Shown here one piece after another: positions 40,141 through 49,404 of a stretch of DNA of 64,000 nt (its first letter is position 1; every line of letters begins with the position of its first letter). The notes under the pieces were generated by a model that ran no database searches, had not been told where the DNA came from, and saw nothing but the letters and a program-made list of their open reading frames with translations. Source of the stretch: Aeriscardovia sp. (GTDB taxonomy: Bacteria > Actinomycetota > Actinomycetes > Actinomycetales > Bifidobacteriaceae); the NCBI GenBank assembly GCA_017538895.1, contig JAFYHY010000074.1, positions 24,029-88,028 of the forward strand. Direction: 5' to 3'. The position numbers were made by a program, and so were the translations under genes.

Positions 40141-41364
40141 ATGAGCGATAATTTATCTGATTTATCTCTTTCCATTGTTTTTGCTGGAGGTGGTACAGCA
40201 GGTCATGTTAATCCTTTATTATCAATGGCACATGCTGTTCAGCAAACAGCTCCTCACGCACAGATTACTGTTATTGGTACAGAAGCTGGTTTAGAGTCTC
40301 GATTAGTACCACAAGCAGGTTTCCCTCTGAAAACCATTCATAAAGTTCCATTCCCACGCCGTCTCAATATGGATGCCTTACGTTTCATTCCACGATGGAA
40401 GGCAGAGATGTCTCGAGTGAAATCCATCTTAAAAGAGACACATGCTGATGTTGTTGTTGGTGTTGGTGGCTATGTGTCAGCACCAGTGTATAAAGCAGCC
40501 CACGAGTTACATATTCCAATTGTTATTCATGAACAAAATGCAAAAGCGGGTATGGCTAATAAACTTGGATCACGATGGGCAGATTTTATCGGTACTACCT
40601 ACGATAACAGTGGTTTAACAGCGAAAAAAGGATTATTACGTCGTGTAGGTCTACCATTACGTGATGCTATTGCATCGACGGCTACTCTTTTAGAACATGA
40701 TCCGCAACAGGCGCGTGTTGACGCTGCACGTTGTTTAGGTTTAGATCCTCAACGTCCTATTCTTCTTGTCACTGGTGGTTCATTAGGCGCTTTGAGTCTG
40801 AATACAGCTGTCTCACACGCATGCAAAGAATTATTAGATGTGACGCAGATCATCCATTTATGCGGAAATGGGAAAACAGATGCTGTAGCAAAAACAGTAT
40901 CCCAACTTGCTGGGCCTCATGCCTTATCCACCTTATCTGTATCAGATAACTCTTCAGTACAAGAAGGAGATTATCATCTTGCAGAATATCTCGAACATAT
41001 CGAATTAGCTTTCTCATGCGCAGATCTTGTCATTTGCCGATCTGGCGCTGGTACTGTTAACGAAATATCTGCACTAGGACTTCCAGCTATTTACGTTCCA
41101 TTATCCTTCGGTAATGGGGAACAACGATATAACGCTGAACCAGTCGTTCACGCAGGTGGCGGACAGCTGATCGCTGATGCTGATTTCACTGCTGAATGGG
41201 TAAAAGCTCATATCCCACAGCTTCTTCAGGATTATGCACAATTAGAAAAAATGCATGAAGCAACATGGCGTTATGGTATTCGTAGTGCATCCGCACAAAT
41301 GGCCAAAGAAATTATTCATTTAGGAACCGAACACTACTTTTTGACACAAGGAGCTCAACAATGA
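40141..41364 (+). CDS. murG: UDP-GlcNAc transferase MurG
   Basis: Makes lipid II by transferring GlcNAc to lipid I at the inner membrane face. GT28-family protein of 407 residues: IVFAGGGTAGHVNPLLSMAHA at the N-terminus, VVGVGGYVSAPVYKAAHE, IHEQNAKAGMANKLG, LVTGGSLGALSLNTAV, and CRSGAGTVNEISALGLPAIYVPL with FGNGEQRYNAEPV for nucleotide-sugar binding. SD AAAGGA precedes ATG 40141. The stop overlaps the murC start (ATGA). Confidence 0.97.
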   Translation: MSDNLSDLSLSIVFAGGGTAGHVNPLLSMAHAVQQTAPHAQITVIGTEAGLESRLVPQAGFPLKTIHKVPFPRRLNMDALRFIPRWKAEMSRVKSILKETHADVVVGVGGYVSAPVYKAAHELHIPIVIHEQNAKAGMANKLGSRWADFIGTTYDNSGLTAKKGLLRRVGLPLRDAIASTATLLEHDPQQARVDAARCLGLDPQRPILLVTGGSLGALSLNTAVSHACKELLDVTQIIHLCGNGKTDAVAKTVSQLAGPHALSTLSVSDNSSVQEGDYHLAEYLEHIELAFSCADLVICRSGAGTVNEISALGLPAIYVPLSFGNGEQRYNAEPVVHAGGGQLIADADFTAEWVKAHIPQLLQDYAQLEKMHEATWRYGIRSASAQMAKEIIHLGTEHYFLTQGAQQ

Positions 41365-42908
41365 ACCATCGACCATTACCAGACGATGATATTGCCGCAT
41401 CTGTTATGACACTCGAAGATCTGGGAACAGTATTCTTCAGTGGTATTGGCGGATCAGGAATGAGTGTTTTAGCAGAAATGCTTCACCAAGCTGGTGTTCC
41501 AGTTACTGGTTCCGATAGAACAGCTTCAAGCTATACAAAACATTTAGAATCTTTGGGTATTCCAGTAATCATTGGTCAAAATGCATGCAACATTACTGAA
41601 AAAATTACTACAGTAGTCTGGTCAAGTGCTATCCCAGCAAATAGTCCTGAAATGGTAGAAGCATTACAATCAGGCAAACGATTAATGCATCGTTCTGATA
41701 TCTTATCGTTGCTTATGCGTACACATCGGTCTATTGCAGTTGCGGGAACGCATGGAAAAACAACAACAACATCAATGATTGCAACCATTTTCATGCATTC
41801 TTTGATGGATCCGAGTTTCGCTATTGGAGGATCTGTTAAAACACGCACAGGAACTATCCCAGGCGGACGTGTTGGTAACGGCAAATGGATTGTTGCAGAA
41901 ACTGATGAATCTGATGGTAGTTTTATTAAATATCATCCAAATATTACGATTGTTACCAATGCTGAGGGTGATCATTTAGATCATTATAAGACTGTCGATA
42001 ATTATCGAGAAGCTTTTTCTCAATTCGTACAGCATGCGCAAGAATATCTGATTCTCTGTGGTGATGATGAAGGAACACGCTTCTTGTATCGTCAATTTCC
42101 AAAAGAGTCTCTTGAACGTGTCTATGTTTATTCAACAGAATCATATGACACTATTCATAGTGAGCTCTTGCAGCTACCGCAGGATCGTTTCGTAGAGATC
42201 AGTAATTCAACAGAAATTGCTCTCCGTATTACTCCTGACATGAACTTGTCTCAAGAAACAGAACAAGAGCGATTCACACTGATGTTGCCAGAATCATTAC
42301 GTCAAGAAGATATGACTGGAGAGTATTCCGTCAGCTTGAAAGTCCCTGGCATTCATAATGCTCGTAATGCTACAGCAGCAATCATTGCTTCTTTGTTGAG
42401 CGGTAATACGATAGATAATACTCTTCGCGGTATTGAATCCTTCTTAGGTGCTGTACGACGTTTTGATTTCCAAGGCATGGTGAATGGCATTTGCCTCTAT
42501 ACAGATTATGGTCATCATCCAACTGAAATTAAAACATTTATTGAAGCAGCACGACGTCGATTCTCACAATCCTGCTTACGAGTTTTATTCCAACCTCATA
42601 CGTATTCACGCACACAAATTTATACCAAGGAATTAGTCGAAGCCTTATCTCTCGCTGATTATGTTTACGTTACTGATATCTTTGCGGCACGTGAATTAGC
42701 AAGTGATTATCCTGGCGTCTCATCACAAAATCTTATTGATGAAGCTATACGACAAGGGAAAGGTAACCAATTTATCCTTGTTGATGATAAATATGCCGGA
42801 GCTTCATTAATAGCGAAACAAGCGCACTTTGGTGACATTCTCGCCACAATTGGTGGTGGAGATATTAATCTTGTTAATGAAACAATTCTGTCTCACTTAG
42901 CAGACTAA
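41361..42908 (+). CDS. murC: UDP-MurNAc--L-alanine ligase MurC
   Basis: First amino-acid addition to UDP-MurNAc. The 515 residues contain VFFSGIGGSGMSVLAEMLHQAG, VTGSDRTAS, the P-loop VAGTHGKTTTTSMIATIF, VAETDESDGSF, GIHNARNATAAIIASLLSG, YTDYGHHPTEIKTFIEAAR and FQPHTYSRT. The start overlaps murG by four bases, so translation is coupled. An insertion of about 30 residues near 290-320 (DMNLSQETEQERFTLM) is not conserved in the family as I know it. Confidence 0.96.
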   Translation: MNHRPLPDDDIAASVMTLEDLGTVFFSGIGGSGMSVLAEMLHQAGVPVTGSDRTASSYTKHLESLGIPVIIGQNACNITEKITTVVWSSAIPANSPEMVEALQSGKRLMHRSDILSLLMRTHRSIAVAGTHGKTTTTSMIATIFMHSLMDPSFAIGGSVKTRTGTIPGGRVGNGKWIVAETDESDGSFIKYHPNITIVTNAEGDHLDHYKTVDNYREAFSQFVQHAQEYLILCGDDEGTRFLYRQFPKESLERVYVYSTESYDTIHSELLQLPQDRFVEISNSTEIALRITPDMNLSQETEQERFTLMLPESLRQEDMTGEYSVSLKVPGIHNARNATAAIIASLLSGNTIDNTLRGIESFLGAVRRFDFQGMVNGICLYTDYGHHPTEIKTFIEAARRRFSQSCLRVLFQPHTYSRTQIYTKELVEALSLADYVYVTDIFAARELASDYPGVSSQNLIDEAIRQGKGNQFILVDDKYAGASLIAKQAHFGDILATIGGGDINLVNETILSHLAD

Positions 42909-42932
42909 GATGTCGTAGTAGGGAAGAGGAGT

Positions 42933-43943
42933 ATGGCTCGTAAAAAAACAGTATCAGCACAACAAACAGCGCCGAGGAGTCTATCCTCTTCCCGTGCTCC
43001 ATCTGCATCTGATCATTCATTTGTTGATGGGCGAAAACTTCAATCTCCAAAACCTGTTCTTGATCAAATTCTTTCTGATGCGGTATCAGAAGAAGGATTT
43101 TTCCAGAAAAAACCATCAGCTGCAACATCATTATCATCATCTTCTTCACAGTCAGGCCGTATTACACGATGGCCTGTTCGTCAACGACTCATGATTACTG
43201 CTATTGTCACACTAATCTCTTTTATCCTGCTATGGTTCTTCTTCTGCTCACCATTTTGCACAGTTAATTCTTCGCACATCACTATTGAAGGTGCGAATAC
43301 ATGGGTATCAGCATCCGATGCTTCACAAAAGATTGCTGCCGACGTGAAGGGTAAATCATTATTCTTGATTCGTCCTAACGACGTTGCTCAACGTATTGAT
43401 ACGATTCCCGCTGTTGAATCTACGAAGATTATTAAACAATTCCCACAAACACTTATTGTCAAAATCACGCCACGGACACCACAAGCACTTTTTAAAAATC
43501 AGTATGGCGTTTATACAGTTGTCAGTAAAAATGGGACCATTATCGGTACAACGGAACAAGTCTTATCTGGTGTGCCGGTTATCCAAATCAATGCGTCAGA
43601 ATTGAAGAATACTGATGTGCAACAAGTTCTTGATGTTGTATCACAGATTGCCCCATCAATTCATCAAAAGTTAGCAGCAGTAACTGATTTTAATAAGGAT
43701 TCTGTAACGACTACCACTACTGATGGGTACACCATCGTCTGGGGTAATGCTACGCAAATGGATCTTAAAAATGCTATTGTTGAACGCTTAATTGGTGCGC
43801 AAGGTGGTATCGAAGGTAATAAAACTATTAATGTTCAATCCCCATATCGTCCAACTATCAGTAATAACGGTGGTAAGGATGAGAATGAGAACGAAACCTC
43901 TGATAAACCAAAGATTTCCTTCAATAAATTAATGGACCAGTAA
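42933..43943 (+). CDS. ftsQ: Cell division protein FtsQ
   Basis: Bitopic divisome protein of 336 residues. A long serine-rich cytoplasmic tail (about 88 residues) is followed by one membrane segment (LMITAIVTLISFILLWFFFC), a POTRA domain (VNSSHITIEGANTWVSASDA) and the FtsQ domain (TIPAVESTKIIKQFPQTLIVKITPRTPQALF). FtsQ links early and late divisome parts and holds FtsL. It starts 24 bases after murC. In many actinobacteria ftsZ follows ftsQ directly; here dtd and tmRNA do. Confidence 0.92.
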   Translation: MARKKTVSAQQTAPRSLSSSRAPSASDHSFVDGRKLQSPKPVLDQILSDAVSEEGFFQKKPSAATSLSSSSSQSGRITRWPVRQRLMITAIVTLISFILLWFFFCSPFCTVNSSHITIEGANTWVSASDASQKIAADVKGKSLFLIRPNDVAQRIDTIPAVESTKIIKQFPQTLIVKITPRTPQALFKNQYGVYTVVSKNGTIIGTTEQVLSGVPVIQINASELKNTDVQQVLDVVSQIAPSIHQKLAAVTDFNKDSVTTTTTDGYTIVWGNATQMDLKNAIVERLIGAQGGIEGNKTINVQSPYRPTISNNGGKDENENETSDKPKISFNKLMDQ

Positions 43944-43960
43944 AATATAGAATTGTAAGT

Positions 43961-44416
43961 ATGCGTCTATTAATGCAAGTCGTTGATCATGCATCAGTAA
44001 CAACTACTGGATGGGAACAATCGATTCAACAAGGTATTGTTCTTTTTGTTGGTGTTGAAGATTCAGATTCTCTCACTGATATTCAGTGGGCTGCGCGCAA
44101 AATTGCTACCTTACGAATCTTTGTTGATCATGAAGCGAAACAATATCGTAGTGTTCAAGATGTGCAAGGCATGATTCTATCAGTTTCACAATTTACTCTT
44201 TTCGCTGATATTAAAAAGGGTGCTCGTCCTAGTTTCTTCCAGGCGGGAGAACCACAGCACGCGCAAAAAATGTGGAAACTCTTAAACAAAGAACTAGAAG
44301 ATACGTATCATCTTCCAGTCTGTGAAGGAGTTTTTGGTGCTGATATGAAAATATCTCTCGTGAATCATGGGCCCATGACTATCTATTTTGATACGCATGA
44401 TATAATAAAGTCATAA
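43961..44416 (+). CDS. dtd: D-aminoacyl-tRNA deacylase
   Basis: Removes D-amino acids (and glycine mischarged on tRNA-Ala) from tRNA. The 151 residues match Dtd over the full length: RLLMQVVDHASVTT at the N-terminus, GIVLFVGVEDSD, the active-site SQFTLFADIKKGARPSF and NHGPMTIYFDT (Gly-Pro motif). It starts 17 bases after ftsQ. The last codons contain the probable ssrA promoter. Confidence 0.95.
   Translation: MRLLMQVVDHASVTTTGWEQSIQQGIVLFVGVEDSDSLTDIQWAARKIATLRIFVDHEAKQYRSVQDVQGMILSVSQFTLFADIKKGARPSFFQAGEPQHAQKMWKLLNKELEDTYHLPVCEGVFGADMKISLVNHGPMTIYFDTHDIIKS
44398..44406 (+). promoter_or_regulatory. Probable ssrA promoter (extended -10) inside dtd
   Basis: TGA followed by TATAAT (44401-44406) forms a perfect extended -10, 31 bases before the mature tmRNA 5' end. 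It lies within the last codons of dtd, since only 21 bases separate dtd and tmRNA. Confidence 0.55.
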
Positions 44417-44437
44417 CTGTGGTTTCATAACTTCAGA

Positions 44438-44830
44438 GGGGTCGATCGGTTTCGACGGTGATTTGTTCATCATAGAGAAGCGTGTCGAGAATGTAGAAGT
44501 CGCTCGTTAATGTCCTTCTACAAGAAAATAAGTGCAAAATCTAATCGCACTGAGTTCGCACTTGCTGCCTGAGCTTTCGCGCCAGTTTAAATTTTTGAAG
44601 CAAGTTTAGTAACTCCGCTCACGTTATGATGGTCTTTGCATAACAGTGAACGTCATTTTAAAGACTGGTTGCATTATTTTGTCGTGGAATAATGCGATGA
44701 GATGAACATGACTGAGCTTACTGGAAGAGTGTCCATCTTATTACAGAAGCTGAGAAATAAAACATGGACTACACACGTAGAAGACTATGAGCTCGATCAT
44801 CGGACCCGGGTTCAATTCCCGGCGGCTCCA
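44438..44830 (+). ncRNA. ssrA: Transfer-messenger RNA (tmRNA)
   Basis: Rescues stalled ribosomes and tags the nascent peptide. The 5' end GGGGTCGATCGGTTTCGACGG and the 3' end, with the T-arm GGGTTCAATTCCCGG and CGGCTCC, form the tRNA-like acceptor: GGGGTCG pairs with CGGCTCC with two wobbles. The resume frame starts at GCA 44534 and reads AKSNRTEFALAA before TGA 44570-44572. The 3' CCA is not encoded: after discriminator A (44830) the genome continues CTTTT. Pseudoknot sequences are expected between the tag and the T-arm. Confidence 0.95.
44534..44572 (+). other. tmRNA tag reading frame
   Basis: Twelve codons plus TGA encode AKSNRTEFALAA. The terminal ALAA is the usual proteolysis signal recognised by ClpXP-type proteases. 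Confidence 0.92.
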
Positions 44831-44838
44831 CTTTTATA

Positions 44839-44892
44839 GAAGACGGTAGATAGGCTATACCAGTGTTGGTGTCAGCCTGTCTTGCTTTTATA
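44839..44892 (+). terminator. Possible tmRNA terminator
   Basis: AAGAC and AGGCT (near 44839-44860) can pair with AGCCT and GTCTT (near 44874-44885) with a bulge; GCTTTTAT follows. It is imperfect but well placed. Confidence 0.4.
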
Positions 44893-45016
44893 AAATATAA
44901 TTTAATCGTCATGCAACGTTTTAAACATCGTAATAGTTCATAATCGTTCGTATGAGATGACTACTGGGTACTTGAGAGATAGTGAATCGACGTTAGCGTT
45001 AAGAGAAGGTAAAAGC

Positions 45017-46258
45017 ATGGCAAAATTGTATAAGATTAATCGTGATAATCTTAGAGATCACAATCTTTCAGTGGTTATACAGACTCTTTTAAATTCTACA
45101 GATCCTATGAGTCGTGCTGATCTTGCTAAGTCTACAGGTCTTACTAAAGCAGCAATGTCAATGCTTGTAGAAATTCTCATTAAAAATAAAGTTATTCAAC
45201 AATTATCACCAATTCCTGACTCAACTTTCGGCAGGCCAAGTGTCCCATTAGCTTTTTATCCTCATCATTGGGTTGGCATTGGTCTACAAGTCAACACTGA
45301 TGGTTACGGTTTCACTGTTCTTGATCTTGCAGGAGAAACTATTTACTCTCAATGGGTTGATGACACCATGCTGAATGTTGTTCCAGAAGACATTTTTACG
45401 CAACTGGATCATATGTTACAGCCTGTTGAAAATGAGCTGATTGCTTTAGGATACACGATTTGTGGTGCAAGCATTGCTGTCCCTGGATTAGTGGAAAACA
45501 AAACCACTTTAGTGAATGCTCGTAATTTGAAGTGGAAGAATATTAATTTACAGGATTTTAACGTTATCCGTCGATTACATGCTGTTGCTGCCAACGAAGC
45601 TGACTTAGCTGCTATTGCACAGTTACCTGGATATGCGTCAGCAGACCAATCCATACGTCCTATTCCAAACTCATTTATCTACTTATCGACTGATATCGGT
45701 ATTAGTGGGGCAGTAGTGAGTAATGGTACCGTGGTACACGGTGAACATAACTTTGCAGGAGAAATTGGTCATTTATCTGTTGATTGGAATGGTCCACAAT
45801 GCTCTTGCGGACGTTGTGGATGCCTTGAACAGTATGCCGGACGACGAGCACTCGTTGAAGCAGCTCACATTGCAGATGGTGATGCAGCAGTTACACGTCA
45901 ATCAGTGAAACGTCTTCTGGAAGCATGGAAGCAACATGATACAGATGCTGAAAAAGCAATTTCACGTGGCATGAAAGCAATGGCATCCGGATTATGTTCA
46001 GCGATTAATCTTCTTGATATTAGTAATGTAATCCTTGGAGGATTCTGGGTTAACTTTACTGATGCTGTTGCTAAACAACTAGAAAAAGATATTCAAGGGA
46101 TTGCTTTGGGACGAGACGCGTCATTAAAAGTTAATGTTGATCTTGCCCCATTCGCAGATCATCCTGCATTACGTGGTGCAGCGCTCGTTGGCTTACGACG
46201 ACTTGTTGACCACCCAATGCATTTTTTAAGTGATTCAACAAGCTCATTTATCCGATAA
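45017..46258 (+). CDS. ROK-family transcriptional regulator
   Basis: A 413-residue NagC/XylR-type regulator. An N-terminal winged helix (LLNSTDPMSRADLAKSTGLTKAAMSMLVEILIKNKVIQQL) precedes a ROK domain with GIGLQVNTDGYGFTVLDL, TDIGISGAVVSNGTVVHG and GEIGHLSVDWNG followed by the zinc motif CSCGRCGCLEQYAG. The phosphate-binding position reads DIGIS, so it probably binds a sugar ligand but may not phosphorylate it. ATG 45017 has SD AGAGAAGG seven bases upstream; ATG 44957 lacks one. The effector sugar and target genes are not deducible; no sugar operon is adjacent. Confidence 0.9.
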   Translation: MAKLYKINRDNLRDHNLSVVIQTLLNSTDPMSRADLAKSTGLTKAAMSMLVEILIKNKVIQQLSPIPDSTFGRPSVPLAFYPHHWVGIGLQVNTDGYGFTVLDLAGETIYSQWVDDTMLNVVPEDIFTQLDHMLQPVENELIALGYTICGASIAVPGLVENKTTLVNARNLKWKNINLQDFNVIRRLHAVAANEADLAAIAQLPGYASADQSIRPIPNSFIYLSTDIGISGAVVSNGTVVHGEHNFAGEIGHLSVDWNGPQCSCGRCGCLEQYAGRRALVEAAHIADGDAAVTRQSVKRLLEAWKQHDTDAEKAISRGMKAMASGLCSAINLLDISNVILGGFWVNFTDAVAKQLEKDIQGIALGRDASLKVNVDLAPFADHPALRGAALVGLRRLVDHPMHFLSDSTSSFIR

Positions 46259-46260
46259 TG

Positions 46261-46767
46261 TTATTCACGTGTCCATTGAAAAACAGCATGATGATCATCA
46301 CTCTGAAGGAACTGCTGAATAACCTGTAAACGTTCCACGGTGGATTGTGCTAATGGTTGAGGAAGATGATCTAAATCAAACCAACCAGAGGCAATATTTT
46401 CATGATCACCTATTGTTGGCGTGCAACGACCATCAGGAACCGTATGACAAACATAAATAAGATTGATGAAAAGAGCTTCATCACCATTAGGATAGTGAAG
46501 CATCTTTTTATCAGTCGTTGTTCCTGCAAGATAATCAGGTACACAGTCAATTTCAGTTTCTTCAGCAACCTCACGACGAGCAGTATCAGCAGGCTCTTCA
46601 CCAGGCTCCGTAATACCGTAGATTAAAGCCCACTCATGCGTATCAGCACGTTGCGCCATCAAAACTTTACCCTCAGCATTTTGAACAAAAGCAGTAATAC
46701 CAGATAACCATAATGGGGCATGACCAATATGCCGACGTAAATCTAAAATAAATTGTGGAGTTGGCAT
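46261..46767 (-). CDS. NUDIX hydrolase
   Basis: A 168-residue protein with the complete Nudix box GITEPGEEPADTARREVAEETEI (G-x5-E-x7-REVxEETE), preceded by GKVLMAQRADTHEWALI. It probably hydrolyses a nucleoside diphosphate derivative; the substrate is unknown. The start at 46767 has GAAGAG upstream on the minus strand; a start 11 codons earlier is less likely. It converges on the ROK gene with two bases between stops and follows the lipoprotein gene by 45 bases. Confidence 0.88.
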   Translation of the reverse strand: MPTPQFILDLRRHIGHAPLWLSGITAFVQNAEGKVLMAQRADTHEWALIYGITEPGEEPADTARREVAEETEIDCVPDYLAGTTTDKKMLHYPNGDEALFINLIYVCHTVPDGRCTPTIGDHENIASGWFDLDHLPQPLAQSTVERLQVIQQFLQSDDHHAVFQWTRE

Positions 46768-46812
46768 AATACTCTTCACTTTCTTATTGAAAACGCACAC
46801 TCATGTACTATT

Positions 46813-47676
46813 CTACTGTGCGCTATCCAATACAAAATGATGATGCGACGCAGTCTCGAAATACTTCGTTGTTGACCCCTGAACAAGAGCATACCCACTA
46901 TACGTTGTATTATTCACCTTGTTATACCCAGGATTCGTTGAAATCTGCCCCTTAAACGTCACCGTCTGATACGGATTAGGCATTGTACTCACTGTCTGAC
47001 AATTATCCTGCCACACACAAGAATCTGTAGGAGCAAGCAGAGTAGAAGCCGCATCATAATAAGAAAAATCCAATGTTTGTACTGAAACACCATTCGTCGT
47101 ACTAACAGACGATAACTGATACGTCATGGCCTTCGGTAACTGATATGCAGTCCGAGAAAGATTATCAATCACTAACTGATCATCATGACTTAAAATCTGC
47201 GCATTCTTCAGCTCTAAATCTCGCGCCGTATCATTCTGAGAAGAATCCGAATAATTCAATGATTCATGAGACGCAGTCATATCTGATTGCGCTTGCTGCA
47301 AACTCATCTGATACAAACGAATATCCGATTGAACAGTGTTATGGAAATGAGCTTTATTTGTTTCAATCGCTTTATTAATAATCTCACTATTAGATAGATT
47401 CTGTATCTTCCCAAACGTTAATTGAAATTGTGAAGAAGGCAACATCGTATCGTAACACGTTACCATATGATTCTGAAAAACAAGCACCATATCAATAGGA
47501 ACATTATATCCAGCAGGATACGGTGACAGATACCAGATAGTTTCCTGCGAACTATTCAAGGCAGCACTCGCAGTTACTGAAGTTGATGAATTTCCACAAG
47601 CAGAGATACCGATTACTGTGAGGAGAGTAATTGATAGTAAAAAGCAGCGGCAGCTTATCCGCGATAGTCGTGTCAT
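46813..47676 (-). CDS. Putative secreted lipoprotein of unknown function
   Basis: A 287-residue protein with a lipoprotein signal: basic start MTRLSRISCR, hydrophobic core CFLLSITLLTVIG, and lipobox ISAC, giving lipidated Cys near residue 27. The mature part is rich in Ser, Thr, Asn and Gln, with a possible helical stretch (NKAIETNKAHFHNTVQSDIRLYQMSLQQAQSDM) and two later Cys (SCVWQDNC) that could form a disulphide. I do not recognise the family. The start codon lies in a short inverted repeat (separate entry). Confidence 0.75.
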   Translation of the reverse strand: MTRLSRISCRCFLLSITLLTVIGISACGNSSTSVTASAALNSSQETIWYLSPYPAGYNVPIDMVLVFQNHMVTCYDTMLPSSQFQLTFGKIQNLSNSEIINKAIETNKAHFHNTVQSDIRLYQMSLQQAQSDMTASHESLNYSDSSQNDTARDLELKNAQILSHDDQLVIDNLSRTAYQLPKAMTYQLSSVSTTNGVSVQTLDFSYYDAASTLLAPTDSCVWQDNCQTVSTMPNPYQTVTFKGQISTNPGYNKVNNTTYSGYALVQGSTTKYFETASHHHFVLDSAQ

Positions 47677-47689
47677 ATTAGCATGACAC
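47670..47689. repeat. Inverted repeat across the lipoprotein start codon
   Basis: GTGTCAT (47670-47676) and ATGACAC (47683-47689) flank a six-base centre. The left arm contains the initiation codon of the minus-strand gene, so it could be an operator or a translation-blocking hairpin. Confidence 0.4.
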
Positions 47690-47746
47690 TACACTTTAAT
47701 GCAGTAAAACGCTAATACGACACAACTCTTACAATGACCTCAATTA

Positions 47747-49291
47747 TTATCGACGGTCCGATGATAATTCTTTTTGTTCACGCATCCATGCTTCTACTTC
47801 TTCAATAGTGCTTGGGATGACGGACTTACTTAACCATTCAGGACCGTTTTCAGTCATTAAGACATCATCTTCGATACGAATACCGATACCACGGAATTCT
47901 TCAGGAACCATTAAATCATTCTCACGGAAATACAATCCTGGTTCGATGGTGAAGATCATGCCTGGGGTTAATTGAGCACCTTGATATTCTTCGTATCGTG
48001 CTTGTGCACAGTCGTGCACATCAAGTCCTAAGTGGTGTGCAACACCGCATGCATGCCAACGACGATGCTGTTGACCTTCTGGAGATAAAGCTTCTTCGAC
48101 AGAAACTTTCAAAATACCCCACTTATGTAATGATTCAGCGAGAGAACGCATGCAGGCGTTATGAATATCAGAATAGGTGCGTCCTGGTTGAGCAGCTTCA
48201 AAACCAGCTTGTTGTGCATCAAAAACAGCCTGGTATAGCATCTTTTGTGTTTCTGTAAATGTGCCGCTCACAGGGAAGGTACGAGTGATATCAGCAGTGT
48301 ACAGACTCTGAGTTTCTACGCCAGCATCAATGAGTAACATATCTTGGCGGCGCACAGTATGCGTATTACGCATCCAATGCAGTGTTGGAGCATCTGGACC
48401 AGAAGCAATAATGGTACCGTATCCAACATCATTACCTTCGATACGGGAAACAGCGTTGAAAGCGCCTTCCAAAATACGTTCGCCACGTGGCTGGTCGATA
48501 GAGCTATCCAAATGACGGAGAATGTTGTCAAAACCATGCCGGGTAGCGAGAATTGCTTTACGCATTTCTCGTACTTCGTATTCATCCTTCAGCATTCGTG
48601 CGACTGCCGCAAATTCATGGAAATCATTATCAGCATCATCATTAGCTGTCACATCAGTGAAACCGGCAGCAGAACGAATCTCGTCTACTTTCTTTGTGAT
48701 ATCAGGATCAGCTTCCTTAATCACGCGTAAAGTGACCTGTCCTGGTTGAACATCTTTAGCAAGAAGAGCGTCTAACTCAGAAATATCACGAGTGTCCAAA
48801 CCAGTCATTGTATGGAATTCATCTAAACCTGGACGAGCACCAACCCAATATTCTCCATACGCAGCAGAACGATAGAAATCAGTCGTATTATGATCTGCAC
48901 GAGGATGAAGGAACAAAATAGGAGTATGAGACTCTTGATCAGACTCATCATTTGGATCAAGAACTAAAACAGCTCCTGCCTCATAATCTTCTCCCAAACC
49001 GGTGTAATAACTAAAAGTTGTATCCGGACGGAATGGGTAATCGCAATCATTATTACGAACCTTATGCTGTCCTGCAGGAATCACTAAACGCTCACCACGA
49101 TAATGCTCACCAAGATCATGCAAACGCTTTACAATATATTTGCTAGATTCATTAGGATGAACATGAGGATCCTCAGGTCCCCATCCTTCAGTCATAAACT
49201 TTGCAAAAGAAGATGATTCAGGACGTAAAGAACGATTATTCACTCGATTAGAGATATCGGTCTTCTTCATCTTTGGCTGTTCAGTAGACAT
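47747..49291 (-). CDS. pepP: Xaa-Pro aminopeptidase (aminopeptidase P, M24B)
   Basis: Removes N-terminal residues ahead of proline. The 514-residue protein has an N-terminal AMP_N domain (RLVIPAGQHKVRNNDCDYPFRPDTTFSYYTGL) and the pita-bread metallopeptidase with metal ligands in LIDAGVETQSLYTADITRTFP, HACGVAHHLGLDVHD, IFTIEPGLYF and RIEDDVLMT. No signal peptide, so cytoplasmic. The gene is monocistronic between an untranslated 70-base gap and the divergent folC. Confidence 0.94.
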   Translation of the reverse strand: MSTEQPKMKKTDISNRVNNRSLRPESSSFAKFMTEGWGPEDPHVHPNESSKYIVKRLHDLGEHYRGERLVIPAGQHKVRNNDCDYPFRPDTTFSYYTGLGEDYEAGAVLVLDPNDESDQESHTPILFLHPRADHNTTDFYRSAAYGEYWVGARPGLDEFHTMTGLDTRDISELDALLAKDVQPGQVTLRVIKEADPDITKKVDEIRSAAGFTDVTANDDADNDFHEFAAVARMLKDEYEVREMRKAILATRHGFDNILRHLDSSIDQPRGERILEGAFNAVSRIEGNDVGYGTIIASGPDAPTLHWMRNTHTVRRQDMLLIDAGVETQSLYTADITRTFPVSGTFTETQKMLYQAVFDAQQAGFEAAQPGRTYSDIHNACMRSLAESLHKWGILKVSVEEALSPEGQQHRRWHACGVAHHLGLDVHDCAQARYEEYQGAQLTPGMIFTIEPGLYFRENDLMVPEEFRGIGIRIEDDVLMTENGPEWLSKSVIPSTIEEVEAWMREQKELSSDRR

Positions 49292-49404
49292 AATTATTTA
49301 TTACTAGCCTTTCTAAATGAATGAACTTAAATTCCATTCATCTTCATCATAATATAAGAAGATTAACAAAGATATAACGCAGTTGTCTCAGAAAGAGGTG
49401 CTCC

